Of a stretch of 64,000 nucleotides of DNA, positions 42,286 through 51,147 are shown piece after piece. Under the pieces are notes generated by a model. That model did no database searches and had not been told where the DNA came from. It worked only from the letters and a program-made list of their open reading frames with translations. The DNA is taken from the NCBI RefSeq assembly GCF_003384035.1, contig NZ_QQAK01000001.1, positions 31,852-95,851 of the forward strand, given 5' to 3'. Source of the DNA: Sporosarcina sp. BI001-red. GTDB lineage: Bacteria; Bacillota; Bacilli; Bacillales_A; Planococcaceae. The position numbers and the translations under genes were made by a program. The number at the start of each line of letters is the position of its first letter. The stretch's first letter is position 1.

Positions 42286-42334
42286 AAGAGGCACCATTTT
42301 GTTCAAAATTGAACGAAATGGTGCCTCTTTTTTG
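42286..42334 (+). terminator. Terminator at the right end of the IS
   Basis: AGAGGCACCATTTTGTTCAA pairs with GAACGAAATGGTGCCTCTT, followed by Ts. Confidence 0.8.
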
Positions 42335-42382
42335 TTCTTACAACTTGCTAGCTTAAAAAAAGTAATTTTTTCAGTGGCCTCC

Positions 42383-42389
42383 TGTGTAC
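42383..42389 (+). repeat. Target-site duplication, right copy
   Basis: TGTGTAC, identical to 40504-40510. Confidence 0.75.
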
Positions 42390-42530
42390 GAGCGCTTTTT
42401 GTTTCATTATTGATTACTACTATAATAACTGGGTCAGTTCTACGAAAACTCAGGTTGTGGTGGTTTATCAGGTATTGTGATAATTCTAGTTTTCTGGTAG
42501 GATGTGGATGCATTTTAAGGAGGTTTGCAT

Positions 42531-43313
42531 GTGAACGATTCGTCTAATAAGGATGGTTTAGAAATGATTGAAGAAGGAGCGAGGCACGAAGGTACTGGTT
42601 CAATTAAGACAACAAAAATTACTACTGAACAATATGAGTGGCTTGTTAATCAGGCTAAAAAAGTAGAAAGACTGAAGAAAGAAAACGAAAGGTTACAAAA
42701 GAAGAGTAAGTATACTCTTGAACCAGAGGAGTTTTTTGCGTACCACTTAGTTACCAACCAAAGGATGAGTCTTGGGCAGCAACTTCACTTTGACAAGCAT
42801 CAAAAAAACACACTATATCGGTTCTTTTTTGAAAAGGAACGGTTATCGTCTACTGGTGAAGACTTTATGCAGATTTTACACAGTCATTATACAGATGCAG
42901 GATTAAACCTAGATGATGAGTGTGCCAACGTAGTTGTTGGTTATGCAAATCAAACCATTAGAGCCATTCGAGAAGTGATTGCAGAAATGGTTAGACTACA
43001 AGAATATCCTGAATATCCTTCAAGGTTATCTTGCTTATATGCAGCGAAAAGTTATGAAGATTCTCTGAAATGGAAGGAGTTATTTGATTCGTACAATCGG
43101 AAGGTCTTGCAGATTGTTAAACTAAGAGTCGTTGGGAATTATTTCGAGGGGGACGGAGACCTTTTACCGAAAAACGATGGTGTTGCTTTTGTTCGGAAAA
43201 TTGAACAAGCAAAAGAGTATTGGAAGGGGGATGTGAAAAGTGAGCTCCCTGAGATGTTGATTAATGGAAAAATAGAGGTGGTGGAAATTGTTAACGAATT
43301 TCCATCCCTATAA
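42531..43313 (+). CDS. DUF2441-like protein
   Basis: A 260-residue soluble protein. GTG 42531 is preferred because AAGGAGG ends 7 nt upstream. N-terminal Lys/Glu-rich helix (about 30-60), then a domain with [38 protein letters not shown] and [15 protein letters not shown]. This pattern recalls DUF2441, a family with an ADP-ribosyltransferase-like fold, but I cannot confirm catalytic residues. It lies just downstream of the IS, and no partner gene is adjacent. Confidence 0.55.
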   Translation: MNDSSNKDGLEMIEEGARHEGTGSIKTTKITTEQYEWLVNQAKKVERLKKENERLQKKSKYTLEPEEFFAYHLVTNQRMSLGQQLHFDKHQKNTLYRFFFEKERLSSTGEDFMQILHSHYTDAGLNLDDECANVVVGYANQTIRAIREVIAEMVRLQEYPEYPSRLSCLYAAKSYEDSLKWKELFDSYNRKVLQIVKLRVVGNYFEGDGDLLPKNDGVAFVRKIEQAKEYWKGDVKSELPEMLINGKIEVVEIVNEFPSL

Positions 43314-43423
43314 AAAGTTCTGATTTTCGAATACTTATGAATGTAGGCTCAACAGGCATTCAACTCATGACATCACTCAGAATAGTTTCCAAGTGGAACA
43401 TTGGAAGGCTTTTCAAATAATGT

Positions 43424-43741
43424 ATGGACATGTTGCATATAGTAAGTGTGAATACTATTGGGGATGTGATCACAGTTATTGAAAGGGCTTTGCTTTTCAT
43501 CATCTTGTTACGGATAATTTCAGGAAGTATCGAAATATCAGCCGCTGCATTGATGTACAAATTCAATGATTTGGAGAAGGCATTCTACATTAACAGCATG
43601 CTGGCTTTAGTTGGGCCGGTTATCTTGATTGTCACGACAGGACTTGCACTTAGCGGCCTCACTGAAAAGATCTCTTTGACGAGAATGGTCTGTCTGTTTT
43701 CTGGAGTTTTACTCATCCTGTTTAGTTTAAAGGCCAAGTGA
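43424..43741 (+). CDS. yqhV: YqhV-like membrane protein (DUF2619)
   Basis: A 105-residue protein with three hydrophobic helices. The LRIISGSIEISAAALMYKFN and SMLALVGPVILIVTTGLAL segments match YqhV of Bacillus, a small membrane protein encoded near sporulation genes there. The start ATG 43424 has only a weak ribosome site (GGAAGG about 20 nt upstream), so translation could begin slightly further in. Function unknown. Confidence 0.65.
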   Translation: MDMLHIVSVNTIGDVITVIERALLFIILLRIISGSIEISAAALMYKFNDLEKAFYINSMLALVGPVILIVTTGLALSGLTEKISLTRMVCLFSGVLLILFSLKAK

Positions 43742-44074
43742 GAACTTTTCGGAAAACGGGATACATATGAATTATAAGTGAAAAAGTATCCGTTTCCGAA
43801 CACAAACATTGAATCTTGAAATGTAGTATGCGCAACAACTTGAATGGAGTGTAGACAAAATTTGATAGTCGTCCCCCTTTGCCTCCTTAAAACGGAGGTT
43901 TTTTTATGTTTATCTATAGAAAAAGAGGTACCTGCTCACGATACTATACCGAATGATTGAACAATCACCAATTTTCGAGACACAAGTACTCTATTGTTTT
44001 GTATAATGGATAGGTGAGATGGAGACAGTGTTTATCAATCGAAAACAAGTGGGAATGAGCAGGAGGATTAGCTA
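43742..44074. other. Intergenic region before yneQ
   Basis: Holds a terminator (43882-43905) and a family A fragment (43927-43962, GGTACCTGCTCACGATACTA). Nothing else recognised. Confidence 0.5.
43882..43905 (+). terminator. Short terminator
   Basis: CCTCC and GGAGG with 7-nt loop TTAAAAC, followed by seven Ts. Confidence 0.7.
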
Positions 44075-44398
44075 ATGGCATTCGGAATTAATCGTACAGA
44101 ATTGATAGCTTGGAAAGACGCGGTTCGTGCAGGGGAGATTGCCTTTCTTACCCACTACTGGCTCGATGACCGTTTTGCGGGGTGTAAAACCGTGACAAAG
44201 GTAGGGTGTGCGAATCTTAATCGACTAATTGAATGGGGAAAAGCCTATGGCCTCAAGCCTGAGTGGATTGACTACAAAAAAGATTATCCCCATTTCGATC
44301 TTTTCGGCAAAATTGAAGTTGAAGCTCTACTGGACGCAGGTTTAGAAGACAGATTGAAACGTTTTAACTTGATGAAAAGCCCAACGAATGATGAATAG
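44075..44398 (+). CDS. yneQ: YneQ-like conserved protein
   Basis: A 107-residue cytosolic protein with strong AGGAGGA before ATG 44075. MAFGINRTELIAWKDAVRAG, FLTHYWLDDRF, TKVGCANLNRLIEWG and YPHFDLFGKI match B. subtilis YneQ along its whole length. The function of YneQ is unknown. It is convergent with the MFS gene through a shared terminator. Confidence 0.85.
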   Translation: MAFGINRTELIAWKDAVRAGEIAFLTHYWLDDRFAGCKTVTKVGCANLNRLIEWGKAYGLKPEWIDYKKDYPHFDLFGKIEVEALLDAGLEDRLKRFNLMKSPTNDE

Positions 44399-44399
44399 A

Positions 44400-44461
44400 T
44401 GCGCGTGTCAGAAGCTAGCACGAATGTTTTATACATACAAGAAAGTTTCTTACACAAACAT
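44400..44461. repeat. Degenerate family C repeat (C11)
   Basis: TGCGCGTGTCAGAAGCTAGC, ACGAATGTTTTATACATACA, AGAAAGTTTCTTACACAAAC; order as in family C. Confidence 0.55.
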
Positions 44462-44470
44462 CCAAAGATA

Positions 44471-44505
44471 AAACAGCCTAGCAGATATACTCTGTTAGGC
44501 TGTTT
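44471..44505. terminator. Bidirectional terminator between yneQ and the MFS gene
   Basis: AAACAGCCTAGCAGA pairs with TCTGTTAGGCTGTTT; near-perfect 15-bp stem between convergent genes. Confidence 0.8.
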
Positions 44506-44513
44506 AGTTCGCG

Positions 44514-45938
44514 TCAATTTACAGCTTTCTTACTACTCAAGAACCAAGCGGGAAGGAACATCAAAAGCGTGAATCCCGCAGCCCAGGAAAAGCCTGTGTT
44601 ATACGCATGTGTCATCGTCAAAAGTGACGTTGACTTAGGTGAGGTGATGGCAACGTTGACAACGATTGAAGCTAAAATGGCCGAACCGGCTGCTCCACCG
44701 ACTGACTGCAAAATATCCGTAGTGACTGTTGCTTGACCCATTCGTTGTTTAGGGACACCAATATAGGCAGCACTCATCACCGGCACCATCATGATTCCCA
44801 TACCCAGTCCACGCACGAACAAAATTGTAACTAACCACCACGTCGACGTACTCACGTCGACCCAAATGAATGGCAACGTCGCTAGTAAAGTAATGAGTAG
44901 ACCTGTAATCGTCACCCATTTGGGGCCGATGATATCCGTTAATTTTCCTCCTTGCGAACGCATTACAAGCATCCCGATTGCCTGGGCACCCATGATTAGT
45001 CCGATATTCATGATGCTTTCTCCACGAATGTTTTGAAAATATAACGGCAAGAGCATCAGTGGTCCATTGGTGGTAATACCAGCCAGCATCATCAGTATCG
45101 TAGCTACAGTTAAGTTTCTATATTTGAAAATCGTTAGAGGCACAATTACTTTGTTAGGTTTAACTTTCGCATAGATGATATACAGAATGATTGCCAACAA
45201 ACTTACCCCTAGCTCGAATAGCATGTTAGTTTGAGCTAAGAAGTCTATGTCGGAAGAATAATGAGAGATACCGAGTATAATACCAGTGAAAAATCCTCCC
45301 AATAGGCCAATTCCTATATAATCAATCTTTAACTTTGGATGGATGGCGGGTAGATCGGGAACGCCAAAGAATACGAAAAGTAAGCTGACTATCGTGATGG
45401 GGATGTTAACCCAAAACATCATATGCCAGTTGGCGTGGTTAACAATAAAAGCTCCTAGAACTGGACCAATCACGGGACCAATCATAATAGGAATCCCGAT
45501 TGTCGCCATCAAGGTACCAATATTTTTACCATTGGCTGCCCGCATCACTAAAGTGGAAAGCGCCTGCATTAGTAGTCCAGCCGCAGCCCCTTGGATCAGT
45601 CGGCCAATGATGAGTGAAGGAACGGTGGTAGACATCGCTGCAAATAGCGAGCCAATTAAAAACATTAATAAGGCCGAACTATAAACCGATTTTCCATTGA
45701 ATCGATCAGTCGCCCAACCTCCAAATGGTACGGCGATGCCCATCGTTAGCGTGTAACCGGTAATCGCCCATTGCATGATGGCAATCGAAGTATGCATGTC
45801 TTTTGACATTGTCGGAATCGCAATATTGACCATCGTTGAGTCAAAAATTGGAGCGAGCACACCGAATGCAAGAATTAAGCTGATGCGCAATACTGTTGGA
45901 TCGATTCTCTTTTTTTGTTTTATAGGTGTTTCAATCAT
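44514..45938 (-). CDS. DHA2-family (EmrB/QacA-like) multidrug MFS transporter
   Basis: A 474-residue carrier with about 14 helices. ATG 45938 follows AAGGGG; the longer frame to 45989 crosses its promoter. FDSTMVNIAIPTMSKDM, QWAITGYTLTMGIAVPFGGW, and motif C-type GAAAGLLMQ and IMIGPVIGPVLGAFI are typical of proton-driven DHA2 drug exporters. A MarR regulator lies immediately upstream on the same strand, separated by a terminator, and an operator-like palindrome covers the promoter, so the gene is probably drug- or stress-inducible. Confidence 0.92.
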   Translation of the reverse strand: MIETPIKQKKRIDPTVLRISLILAFGVLAPIFDSTMVNIAIPTMSKDMHTSIAIMQWAITGYTLTMGIAVPFGGWATDRFNGKSVYSSALLMFLIGSLFAAMSTTVPSLIIGRLIQGAAAGLLMQALSTLVMRAANGKNIGTLMATIGIPIMIGPVIGPVLGAFIVNHANWHMMFWVNIPITIVSLLFVFFGVPDLPAIHPKLKIDYIGIGLLGGFFTGIILGISHYSSDIDFLAQTNMLFELGVSLLAIILYIIYAKVKPNKVIVPLTIFKYRNLTVATILMMLAGITTNGPLMLLPLYFQNIRGESIMNIGLIMGAQAIGMLVMRSQGGKLTDIIGPKWVTITGLLITLLATLPFIWVDVSTSTWWLVTILFVRGLGMGIMMVPVMSAAYIGVPKQRMGQATVTTDILQSVGGAAGSAILASIVVNVAITSPKSTSLLTMTHAYNTGFSWAAGFTLLMFLPAWFLSSKKAVN

Positions 45939-45972
45939 ATTAAATCCCCTTATCGCATGCGTAATGAGTATT

Positions 45973-45988
45973 TGTTTCCTAGGAAACA
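45973..45988. promoter_or_regulatory. 16-bp perfect palindrome, likely MarR operator
   Basis: TGTTTCCTAGGAAACA lies 5 bp downstream of the -10 of the MFS promoter, covering the transcription start. A half site TGTTTCCT recurs at 46009-46016 within the promoter spacer. Confidence 0.75.
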
Positions 45989-45993
45989 TTGTT

Positions 45994-46022
45994 ATTGTAC
46001 CTTATTTTTGTTTCCTGTTCAA
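45994..46022 (-). promoter_or_regulatory. Promoter of the MFS gene
   Basis: On the minus strand TTGAAC (46022-46017), 17-bp spacer, TACAAT (45999-45994). Confidence 0.75.
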
Positions 46023-46029
46023 CAAAATA

Positions 46030-46072
46030 AATCAAAAAGAGGCAGCCCTCTCTCTATGGAGAAGGGCTGCCT
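46030..46072 (-). terminator. Terminator of the MarR gene
   Basis: GGCAGCCCTTCTC pairs with GAGAGGGCTGCC on the minus strand, followed by CTTTTTG. Confidence 0.8.
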
Positions 46073-46091
46073 GTGGTTTCGTTATTCGAAT

Positions 46092-46565
46092 CTATTCCGA
46101 CTTGATGTCAATACCTTGTTTCTTTATTTCGTCATCCAAATGTTTGCTATACCTTTCTACAAAGGTGAGCATTCTAGAAAATTGTTCCTCAGTTACTTCC
46201 TCAAACACGGCTTTATCACGCTCTTGAAACTCTTTGTGCAGGTCATCATGGACGTTGTTAATTACTATCCCTTGCTCAGTAAGTCTGAAATAGATTTCTT
46301 TTTTGTTTTCCGGCTTCTGATAGCTTTCAATTAACCCTTTTTCTATAAGTCTTTTAGTCATTTTACTCGTAGCACCGCGCGTCATATAAAAGGCTTCTGC
46401 AAGTTTGGTCACATTAGAGTCTAAATGACTTCCAATGTATTCGATGCAATGTACTTCAGAAGGCTTATGACCCTTTAGGCGGGCATTCATCTTAGACTTA
46501 TTTAGATGAGCCATCTTATTAAATAAGTCTCTGAACCCAATCATGACCTGATCCTCTTTGTTCAT
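46092..46565 (-). CDS. MarR-family regulator, probable repressor of the DHA2 exporter
   Basis: A 157-residue winged-helix regulator. ATG 46565 follows GGGAGG; the longer frame to 46628 crosses the promoter. HTH region near HKPSEVHCIEYIGSHLDS and TKLAEAFYMTRGATSKMTKR, wing EIYFRLTEQG. The position upstream of the exporter and the palindrome at its promoter suggest that it represses that gene and is released by a ligand. Confidence 0.9.
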   Translation of the reverse strand: MNKEDQVMIGFRDLFNKMAHLNKSKMNARLKGHKPSEVHCIEYIGSHLDSNVTKLAEAFYMTRGATSKMTKRLIEKGLIESYQKPENKKEIYFRLTEQGIVINNVHDDLHKEFQERDKAVFEEVTEEQFSRMLTFVERYSKHLDDEIKKQGIDIKSE

Positions 46566-46579
46566 AACTGATCCTCCCA

Positions 46580-46602
46580 AGTATTGGTACATTATCAGTA
46601 CT
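46580..46602. promoter_or_regulatory. Inverted repeat before the MarR gene
   Basis: AGTATTG (46580-46586) and CAGTACT (46596-46602), one mismatch, 9-nt gap, about 15 bp upstream of the start codon. Possible autoregulatory site; it differs from the palindrome at the exporter promoter. Confidence 0.4.
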
Positions 46603-46684
46603 ATATTAAATATTGTTTTGAGTTCCATGATATTGAGATAATGGGTAACTTCAAACGTCCTTTGAAATAGAGGTCTTCTTGGAA

Positions 46685-46981
46685 CTACTTGTCCAACCGA
46701 TGAAATTCATCAGCCACTACAAATGCAAGATCGTCATTTCCGAACATTTGAAGAACATCCAGCATCGTTTCATTATCGATGTGAAGTTCATCGAATCCGT
46801 CATCGCTATCCATGACTTCAGATAAGAGTTCATTAAACGATTGAGCAGGGTATGCTTTTTGATAGAGACTTTGTGGATCTAAGTTATAATTTGTGCACCA
46901 TTGTACAAATAAGCGAACCATAAGAGTCTCATCTTCTTTATACTTCTGGATAACTTGTTCGTCGATATTTTTAAATTCCAT
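46685..46981 (-). CDS. Conserved hypothetical protein (98 aa)
   Basis: ATG 46981 is preceded by GGAGGATTAGACA. The acidic, helical product (MEFKNIDEQVIQKYKEDETL, LFVQWCTNYNLDPQSLYQKA) has no membrane helix. Similar small proteins are common in Bacillales but I know no function. Monocistronic. Confidence 0.75.
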   Translation of the reverse strand: MEFKNIDEQVIQKYKEDETLMVRLFVQWCTNYNLDPQSLYQKAYPAQSFNELLSEVMDSDDGFDELHIDNETMLDVLQMFGNDDLAFVVADEFHRLDK

Positions 46982-47138
46982 TGTCTAATCCTCCATTGTT
47001 ACGCTATGATTCTAAGTATAAACGATAAAAGAGATTTCTAAAATGAATGTCAATCACAGAATGCATGCTAGCATCAAAAAACTCATTTGAAAAATCTAAC
47101 GGCAGGATAGACCTTCTTTAAAGGATGGTGAATTAGCA

Positions 47139-47336
47139 ATGAAAAAGTTTATTTTATATAGTGTCCTTTTCATTTGGTCCGTTTTCTTTTTATACTTTTT
47201 CAACATGTTTATGCCCAAGAATATTTTTTACTTTATTATAGGAATTCCAGTGTTGTACGTTAGCGTAATGCTTATTTATAAAGCTTTTAGTAAATCCAAC
47301 AAAGATGTTGAAAGCGAAAATGACTTATTAACGTGA
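47139..47336 (+). CDS. Small membrane protein (65 aa)
   Basis: ATG 47139 after AAGGATGGTG. Two hydrophobic helices (about 3-22 and 28-48) and a charged tail SKSNKDVESEND. Unknown function. Followed by a terminator. Confidence 0.65.
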   Translation: MKKFILYSVLFIWSVFFLYFFNMFMPKNIFYFIIGIPVLYVSVMLIYKAFSKSNKDVESENDLLT

Positions 47337-47663
47337 GCTTTTCGTTCAACTGAATCTTAAAGTTGCTAGGTAGAAGTTCAAAGTAAAACCAGTGACTTGA
47401 AAATTGTCATTGGTTTTTTCTTTATTTGCTACCGATATAAGATTTAGATTCATTCGTGAATGATTAAGCAATGATGCGAGTATATTGGGAAGCTGTCCAA
47501 CATTAGGCAGATAGTTATGTATGGAGAAGAGAGTTACAAATTCTTATTGGAGGGTATTTCTCCATGATACTACTATTGTCTGGTGATAAAACTGAATAGT
47601 TACCTAAATCAGTGGATTCTAACAAAATGTAGGTTATAATCCAAATGGAGGGGGAATGAAAAA
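47337..47663. other. Intergenic region before tldD
   Basis: Contains the terminator at 47385-47419; the remainder is AT-rich with no recognised repeat or RNA. Confidence 0.5.
47385..47419 (+). terminator. Terminator of the 65-aa membrane protein
   Basis: AAAACCAGTGAC (47385-47396) pairs with GTCATTGGTTTT (47406-47417), then Ts. Confidence 0.8.
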
Positions 47664-49052
47664 ATGATTAAGCAATCAATAATAGAAAACGTGTTGGAAG
47701 CCGCCTTATCGACTGGCGGTGATTTTTCAGAGGTTTTCATAGAAGACAAGTTTGTGAATTCGATTGAATTACAAAGTGATAAGATCGAAAGTAGTATTTC
47801 AGGTCGAGACTTCGGAATTGGAATCCGGATTTTCTCCGGTCTTCAAAATGTGTATACGTACACCTCTGACTTTAGTGAAGAAGGACTGATTGAAGCGGCG
47901 AAGCGTGCGGCTTTAGCAATTAGTGGAGGTGGGAATGGGATCATCCATCCTTTACAAAAGGAAATCGTCAAACCAATTCATATGATTGCTCAGCTACCTC
48001 AAACTGTGGAGCACGCACGAAAAGTGGCAGTGATGAGAAAGGCGAACGAAATTGCCAAGAATTACGATGAGCGCATTCGTCAAGTTGGGCTTCGTTATGT
48101 TGATGAGGAGCAAAATGTCTTAATTGCCAATTCTGAAGGAAAGTTCGTAGAGGATAAACGTGTCCATTCACGACTTGCGATTCAATCGACAGCTACGGAT
48201 GGTGTAGAAATGCAGAGTGGTTTCTATGGTCCAGGAGCACATGCGGGGTTTGAATTCATCGAGAATCTGGACCTTCAGCATTACGCAGGAGAGGCGTCAC
48301 GCATTGCAGTAACGATGCTCGGTGCGGATAAGTGTCCTAGTGGCAAGTTCCCGGTGATCATCGACAACGAATTTGGTGGAGTGATCTTCCATGAAGCGTG
48401 TGGTCATGGACTTGAGGCGACTTCGGTGGCGAAGAACAACTCCGTATTTGCGAATCGAATCGGTGAAAAGGTTGCACCTGATATCGTGACATATATCGAT
48501 GATGGCACACTCCCTAATGAGTGGGGCTCCCTGACGATTGATGATGAAGGAGAGAAGACTCGTAAAAATGTGTTGATCGAAAATGGGATTTTAAAAGGAT
48601 ATATGATCGACAAATTTAATGCGCGTCGCATGAATGCGGAAGCGACTGGGTCTTCTCGTCGTCAGTCGTACCGATTTAATCCTACTTCCCGGATGACAAA
48701 TACGTATATCGCTCCTGGTAAATCGACTCCAGAAGAAATCATCGCATCAACTGAAAATGGGATTTACGCGAAATACATGGGCGGTGGGTCAGTCAATCCA
48801 GCAACAGGCGATTACAACTTTGCTGTAGCAGAAGCGTATTTAGTAAAAGATGGTAAGATCGATCGCCCAGTTCGCGGAGCCACGCTAATTGGAAACGGTG
48901 CAAAAACACTACAGCTTGTTGATAAAGTAGGCAATAACTTAGCTCATGGTGCTGGAATGTGTGGGTCTGTCAGTGGTAGTCTTCCTGTAAATGTGGGGCA
49001 GCCCATGCTACGTATCAGTGAAATTACTGTTGGTGGGACAAAGGGGGAATAA
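47664..49052 (+). CDS. tldD: TldD metalloprotease subunit
   Basis: A 462-residue protein; ATG 47664 after TGGAGGGGG. The zinc-binding HExxxH motif is visible at residues 243-248 (FHEACGHGLEA), as in the TldD/TldE heterodimer, which degrades unfolded peptides and processes modified peptides such as microcins. N-terminal RDFGIGIRIFSG and C-terminal GAGMCGSVSGSLPVN are conserved blocks. The partner gene starts 2 bp after its stop. The substrate here is unknown; no bacteriocin-like gene is adjacent. Confidence 0.93.
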   Translation: MIKQSIIENVLEAALSTGGDFSEVFIEDKFVNSIELQSDKIESSISGRDFGIGIRIFSGLQNVYTYTSDFSEEGLIEAAKRAALAISGGGNGIIHPLQKEIVKPIHMIAQLPQTVEHARKVAVMRKANEIAKNYDERIRQVGLRYVDEEQNVLIANSEGKFVEDKRVHSRLAIQSTATDGVEMQSGFYGPGAHAGFEFIENLDLQHYAGEASRIAVTMLGADKCPSGKFPVIIDNEFGGVIFHEACGHGLEATSVAKNNSVFANRIGEKVAPDIVTYIDDGTLPNEWGSLTIDDEGEKTRKNVLIENGILKGYMIDKFNARRMNAEATGSSRRQSYRFNPTSRMTNTYIAPGKSTPEEIIASTENGIYAKYMGGGSVNPATGDYNFAVAEAYLVKDGKIDRPVRGATLIGNGAKTLQLVDKVGNNLAHGAGMCGSVSGSLPVNVGQPMLRISEITVGGTKGE

Positions 49053-49054
49053 CA

Positions 49055-50398
49055 ATGGAAATTCAACGATTTCAGGAAGACCTATTAAAAAGAGCACAGG
49101 AAGTTGGTTTTGAGGAAGCTGAAGTTTATTATGAAAAATCGAATGCATTCCAAGTGAAGATATTTGAAGGGGAAATCGATAGCTATGAAACTTCTGAAGA
49201 AGGCGGTGTTGGCTTCAGGGGATTATATACCGGCAAAATGGGTTATGCATATACAGAAAAAATCGATGACGATTCCGTTTCTTTCTTAATAGAAAGTGCA
49301 AAAGCGAACGCAGATGCTTTGGATGAAGACGATGGCACAGATACTTTTGAAGGAAGTGACCACTACTCACACCATTCCCGTTATAGTGATGCGCTTGCCA
49401 ATATCCCAATTCCAGAAAAAATATCGTTCATAAAAGAAGTGGAGAAGAAAACGTTAGCTTATGATCCACGAATTGTTTCAGTCAATCACTGTGTGCTCCA
49501 AGATTTCGAGGGAGAACGAGTTCTAACAAATAATAAAGGGCTCTCCTTGCACGATAAAATGAATGGGCTCGTTGTTTTCGTTTATGCAGTTGCCAAAGAA
49601 AGAGATGTGATGAAGACAGGTGGCGCAGTCCGTTTGACTCGGGATTTCAGTTCCTTGGACGCAGATGAGATTGCAAAAGAAGCAGCCGAAGAAGCGCTCT
49701 CTTATTTAGAAGAGAAATCAATTCCATCCCGAAAGTATCCGGTCATCATGCGACACGATGCATCGGCTTCCTTATTAGCGGCATTCACACCCATCTTTTC
49801 CGCCGAAAAGGCACAAAAAGGTCAGTCTTTGCTGAAAGACAAAATCGGTGAAGGAATTGGTGCGAAGAATTTCAGTCTCGTTGATGATCCCTTCCATCCT
49901 GAAGCATTGTTAGGTAGAAACTTCGACGGGGAAGGGGTAGCGACAGAAAAAACGATGGTCATTTCAAATGGCACTCTGAATACTCTTCTTCATAATCGGA
50001 AAACCGCTAAAAAAGATGGCGTTGACTCAACAGGGCACGCAAGTAAGTCTTCTTATAAGAGTACATTATCCGTTGCACCTGACAATTTATACATTGCACC
50101 AGGCGAAGAAAGCCAGGAAGAGCTTCTGGCCACTATCAAGGAAGGGGTGTTCATCACGGAATTGTCTGGCCTCCACTCCGGTACGAGTACCATTTCTGGA
50201 GATTTCTCGGTTGCGGCAGCAGGCTTCTCTATTATAGATGGAAAAATCGCTTCTCCTGTGAAGCAAATGACAATCGCAGGAAACTTCTATGACTATATGA
50301 ATGCAATCGAATCCGTTGCTTCTAACTTAAAGTTCGTTCCGGGGGGTTATGGTTCGCCTTCATTAAAATTGAAAGAATTATCGGTTACAGTGGATTAA
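49055..50398 (+). CDS. TldE/PmbA-like partner subunit
   Basis: A 447-residue homologue of TldD lacking the HExxxH motif, the usual non-catalytic half of the heterodimer. ATG 49055 after AAAGGGGGAATAACA. Shared blocks: EEGGVGFRGLYTGKMGYAYT, NLYIAPGEESQEELL, GTSTISGDFSVAAAGF. It forms an operon with tldD and is followed by a terminator. Confidence 0.92.
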   Translation: MEIQRFQEDLLKRAQEVGFEEAEVYYEKSNAFQVKIFEGEIDSYETSEEGGVGFRGLYTGKMGYAYTEKIDDDSVSFLIESAKANADALDEDDGTDTFEGSDHYSHHSRYSDALANIPIPEKISFIKEVEKKTLAYDPRIVSVNHCVLQDFEGERVLTNNKGLSLHDKMNGLVVFVYAVAKERDVMKTGGAVRLTRDFSSLDADEIAKEAAEEALSYLEEKSIPSRKYPVIMRHDASASLLAAFTPIFSAEKAQKGQSLLKDKIGEGIGAKNFSLVDDPFHPEALLGRNFDGEGVATEKTMVISNGTLNTLLHNRKTAKKDGVDSTGHASKSSYKSTLSVAPDNLYIAPGEESQEELLATIKEGVFITELSGLHSGTSTISGDFSVAAAGFSIIDGKIASPVKQMTIAGNFYDYMNAIESVASNLKFVPGGYGSPSLKLKELSVTVD

Positions 50399-50455
50399 TA
50401 GAGTGATTGTTTACAACGCAAATGGACAACGGAACTCTAAAGATAGGTTTAATAG

Positions 50456-50482
50456 GACATCCCACATAGGATGTCTTTTTTT
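50456..50482 (+). terminator. Terminator of the tldD/tldE operon
   Basis: GACATCC and GGATGTC with 6-nt loop, followed by seven Ts. Confidence 0.85.
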
Positions 50483-50582
50483 CTATGCATAAACTAGATA
50501 ATAGCCAATGTGAGATCTATAACCATTGGTACACATATGACCAATTCTCTTTTAAAAAGCAGCTAAGAAAGGAAGGATTCAA

Positions 50583-50834
50583 GTGAATGCAGATAAATTA
50601 AAACAGTATATCGGGTTGTTTGGTGGTTTGGCTTCCTCTATCTTTTTGTTCTTACACACGATTGGTATTCAGTTCACCTGGTTTAATCCAGCAAGCATTG
50701 ATGCCTTCTCAGGTGTACTAGTAGCGGCAATCCCTTTTGTTCTAATCGTTTATGGTGTTTATAAAAACTCATATATACTCACAGAAAAAGCTAAGGAACA
50801 AGAGAAGGAATTGAAACGAAAGGGACTAAAATAA
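50583..50834 (+). CDS. Small membrane protein, holin-like
   Basis: An 83-residue protein; GTG 50583 after AAAGGAAGGATTCAA. Two membrane helices (about 12-28 and 42-60), VYGVYKNSYILT next to the second helix and a Lys/Glu-rich tail, as in phage-type holins of Bacillales. No endolysin or phage genes are nearby, so a cell-physiology role or a domesticated holin are both possible. Confidence 0.5.
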   Translation: MNADKLKQYIGLFGGLASSIFLFLHTIGIQFTWFNPASIDAFSGVLVAAIPFVLIVYGVYKNSYILTEKAKEQEKELKRKGLK

Positions 50835-51098
50835 GACAACTATGTCCCCGCAACGTCATTGTTTTTTTGTTTCTGCTCGTTGACTGCAGAAAGATTGATT
50901 ACCCCGAAAGAGAGTCTCTTCATCATTATCCCCACTTTAAGAATTTAAATTGACCAGCGACCAGAAATGGTAGCTGGGTTTTTCACTGTAGTATACATAC
51001 TTATGTACCTACGATTTTACATTACAGGTAAGATTTTTATACAAATACTCCCAAAGAGATTTTGATAGCTTATGTTAAAATGAATAGTCAGACATTTA
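50835..51098. other. Intergenic region before sigma gene 2
   Basis: Contains a terminator (50954-50983); no repeat found. Confidence 0.5.
50954..50983 (+). terminator. Terminator of the holin-like gene
   Basis: CCAGC-g-ACC pairs with GGT-a-GCTGG around AGAAAT, then TTTTT. Confidence 0.75.
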
Positions 51099-51125
51099 GT
51101 GACCGATTTAAATATTTTGCGTCTA
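51099..51125 (+). promoter_or_regulatory. Candidate ECF-type promoter before sigma gene 2
   Basis: GTGACC (51099-51104), 17 bp, TCTA (51122-51125), preceded by CG, then 22 nt to the ATG. The pattern matches that before sigma gene 1 at 27831. CGTCTA resembles -10 elements recognised by ECF sigma factors. Confidence 0.5.
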
Positions 51126-51147
51126 AGTACATAAGAGAGGTGAAAAG

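Larger units (their letters stand above)
40511..42382 (+). mobile_element. IS1182-family insertion sequence
   Basis: A 1872-bp element with terminal inverted repeats: GGAGGCCACTGAAAAA at the left end and its complement at the right end (TTTTTTCAGTGGCCTCC), flanked by a 7-bp direct repeat TGTGTAC. It contains one transposase gene, broken by two small indels, and a terminator hairpin (42286-42334) just after it. The GC-rich stretch 40570-40690 is typical of the left part of such elements in Bacillales. Flanking DNA joins cleanly if the element is removed. Confidence 0.85.

Noticed and set aside
50583..50834. Prophage remnant
   Set aside because: A single holin-like gene without endolysin, structural genes or integrase nearby is not enough.
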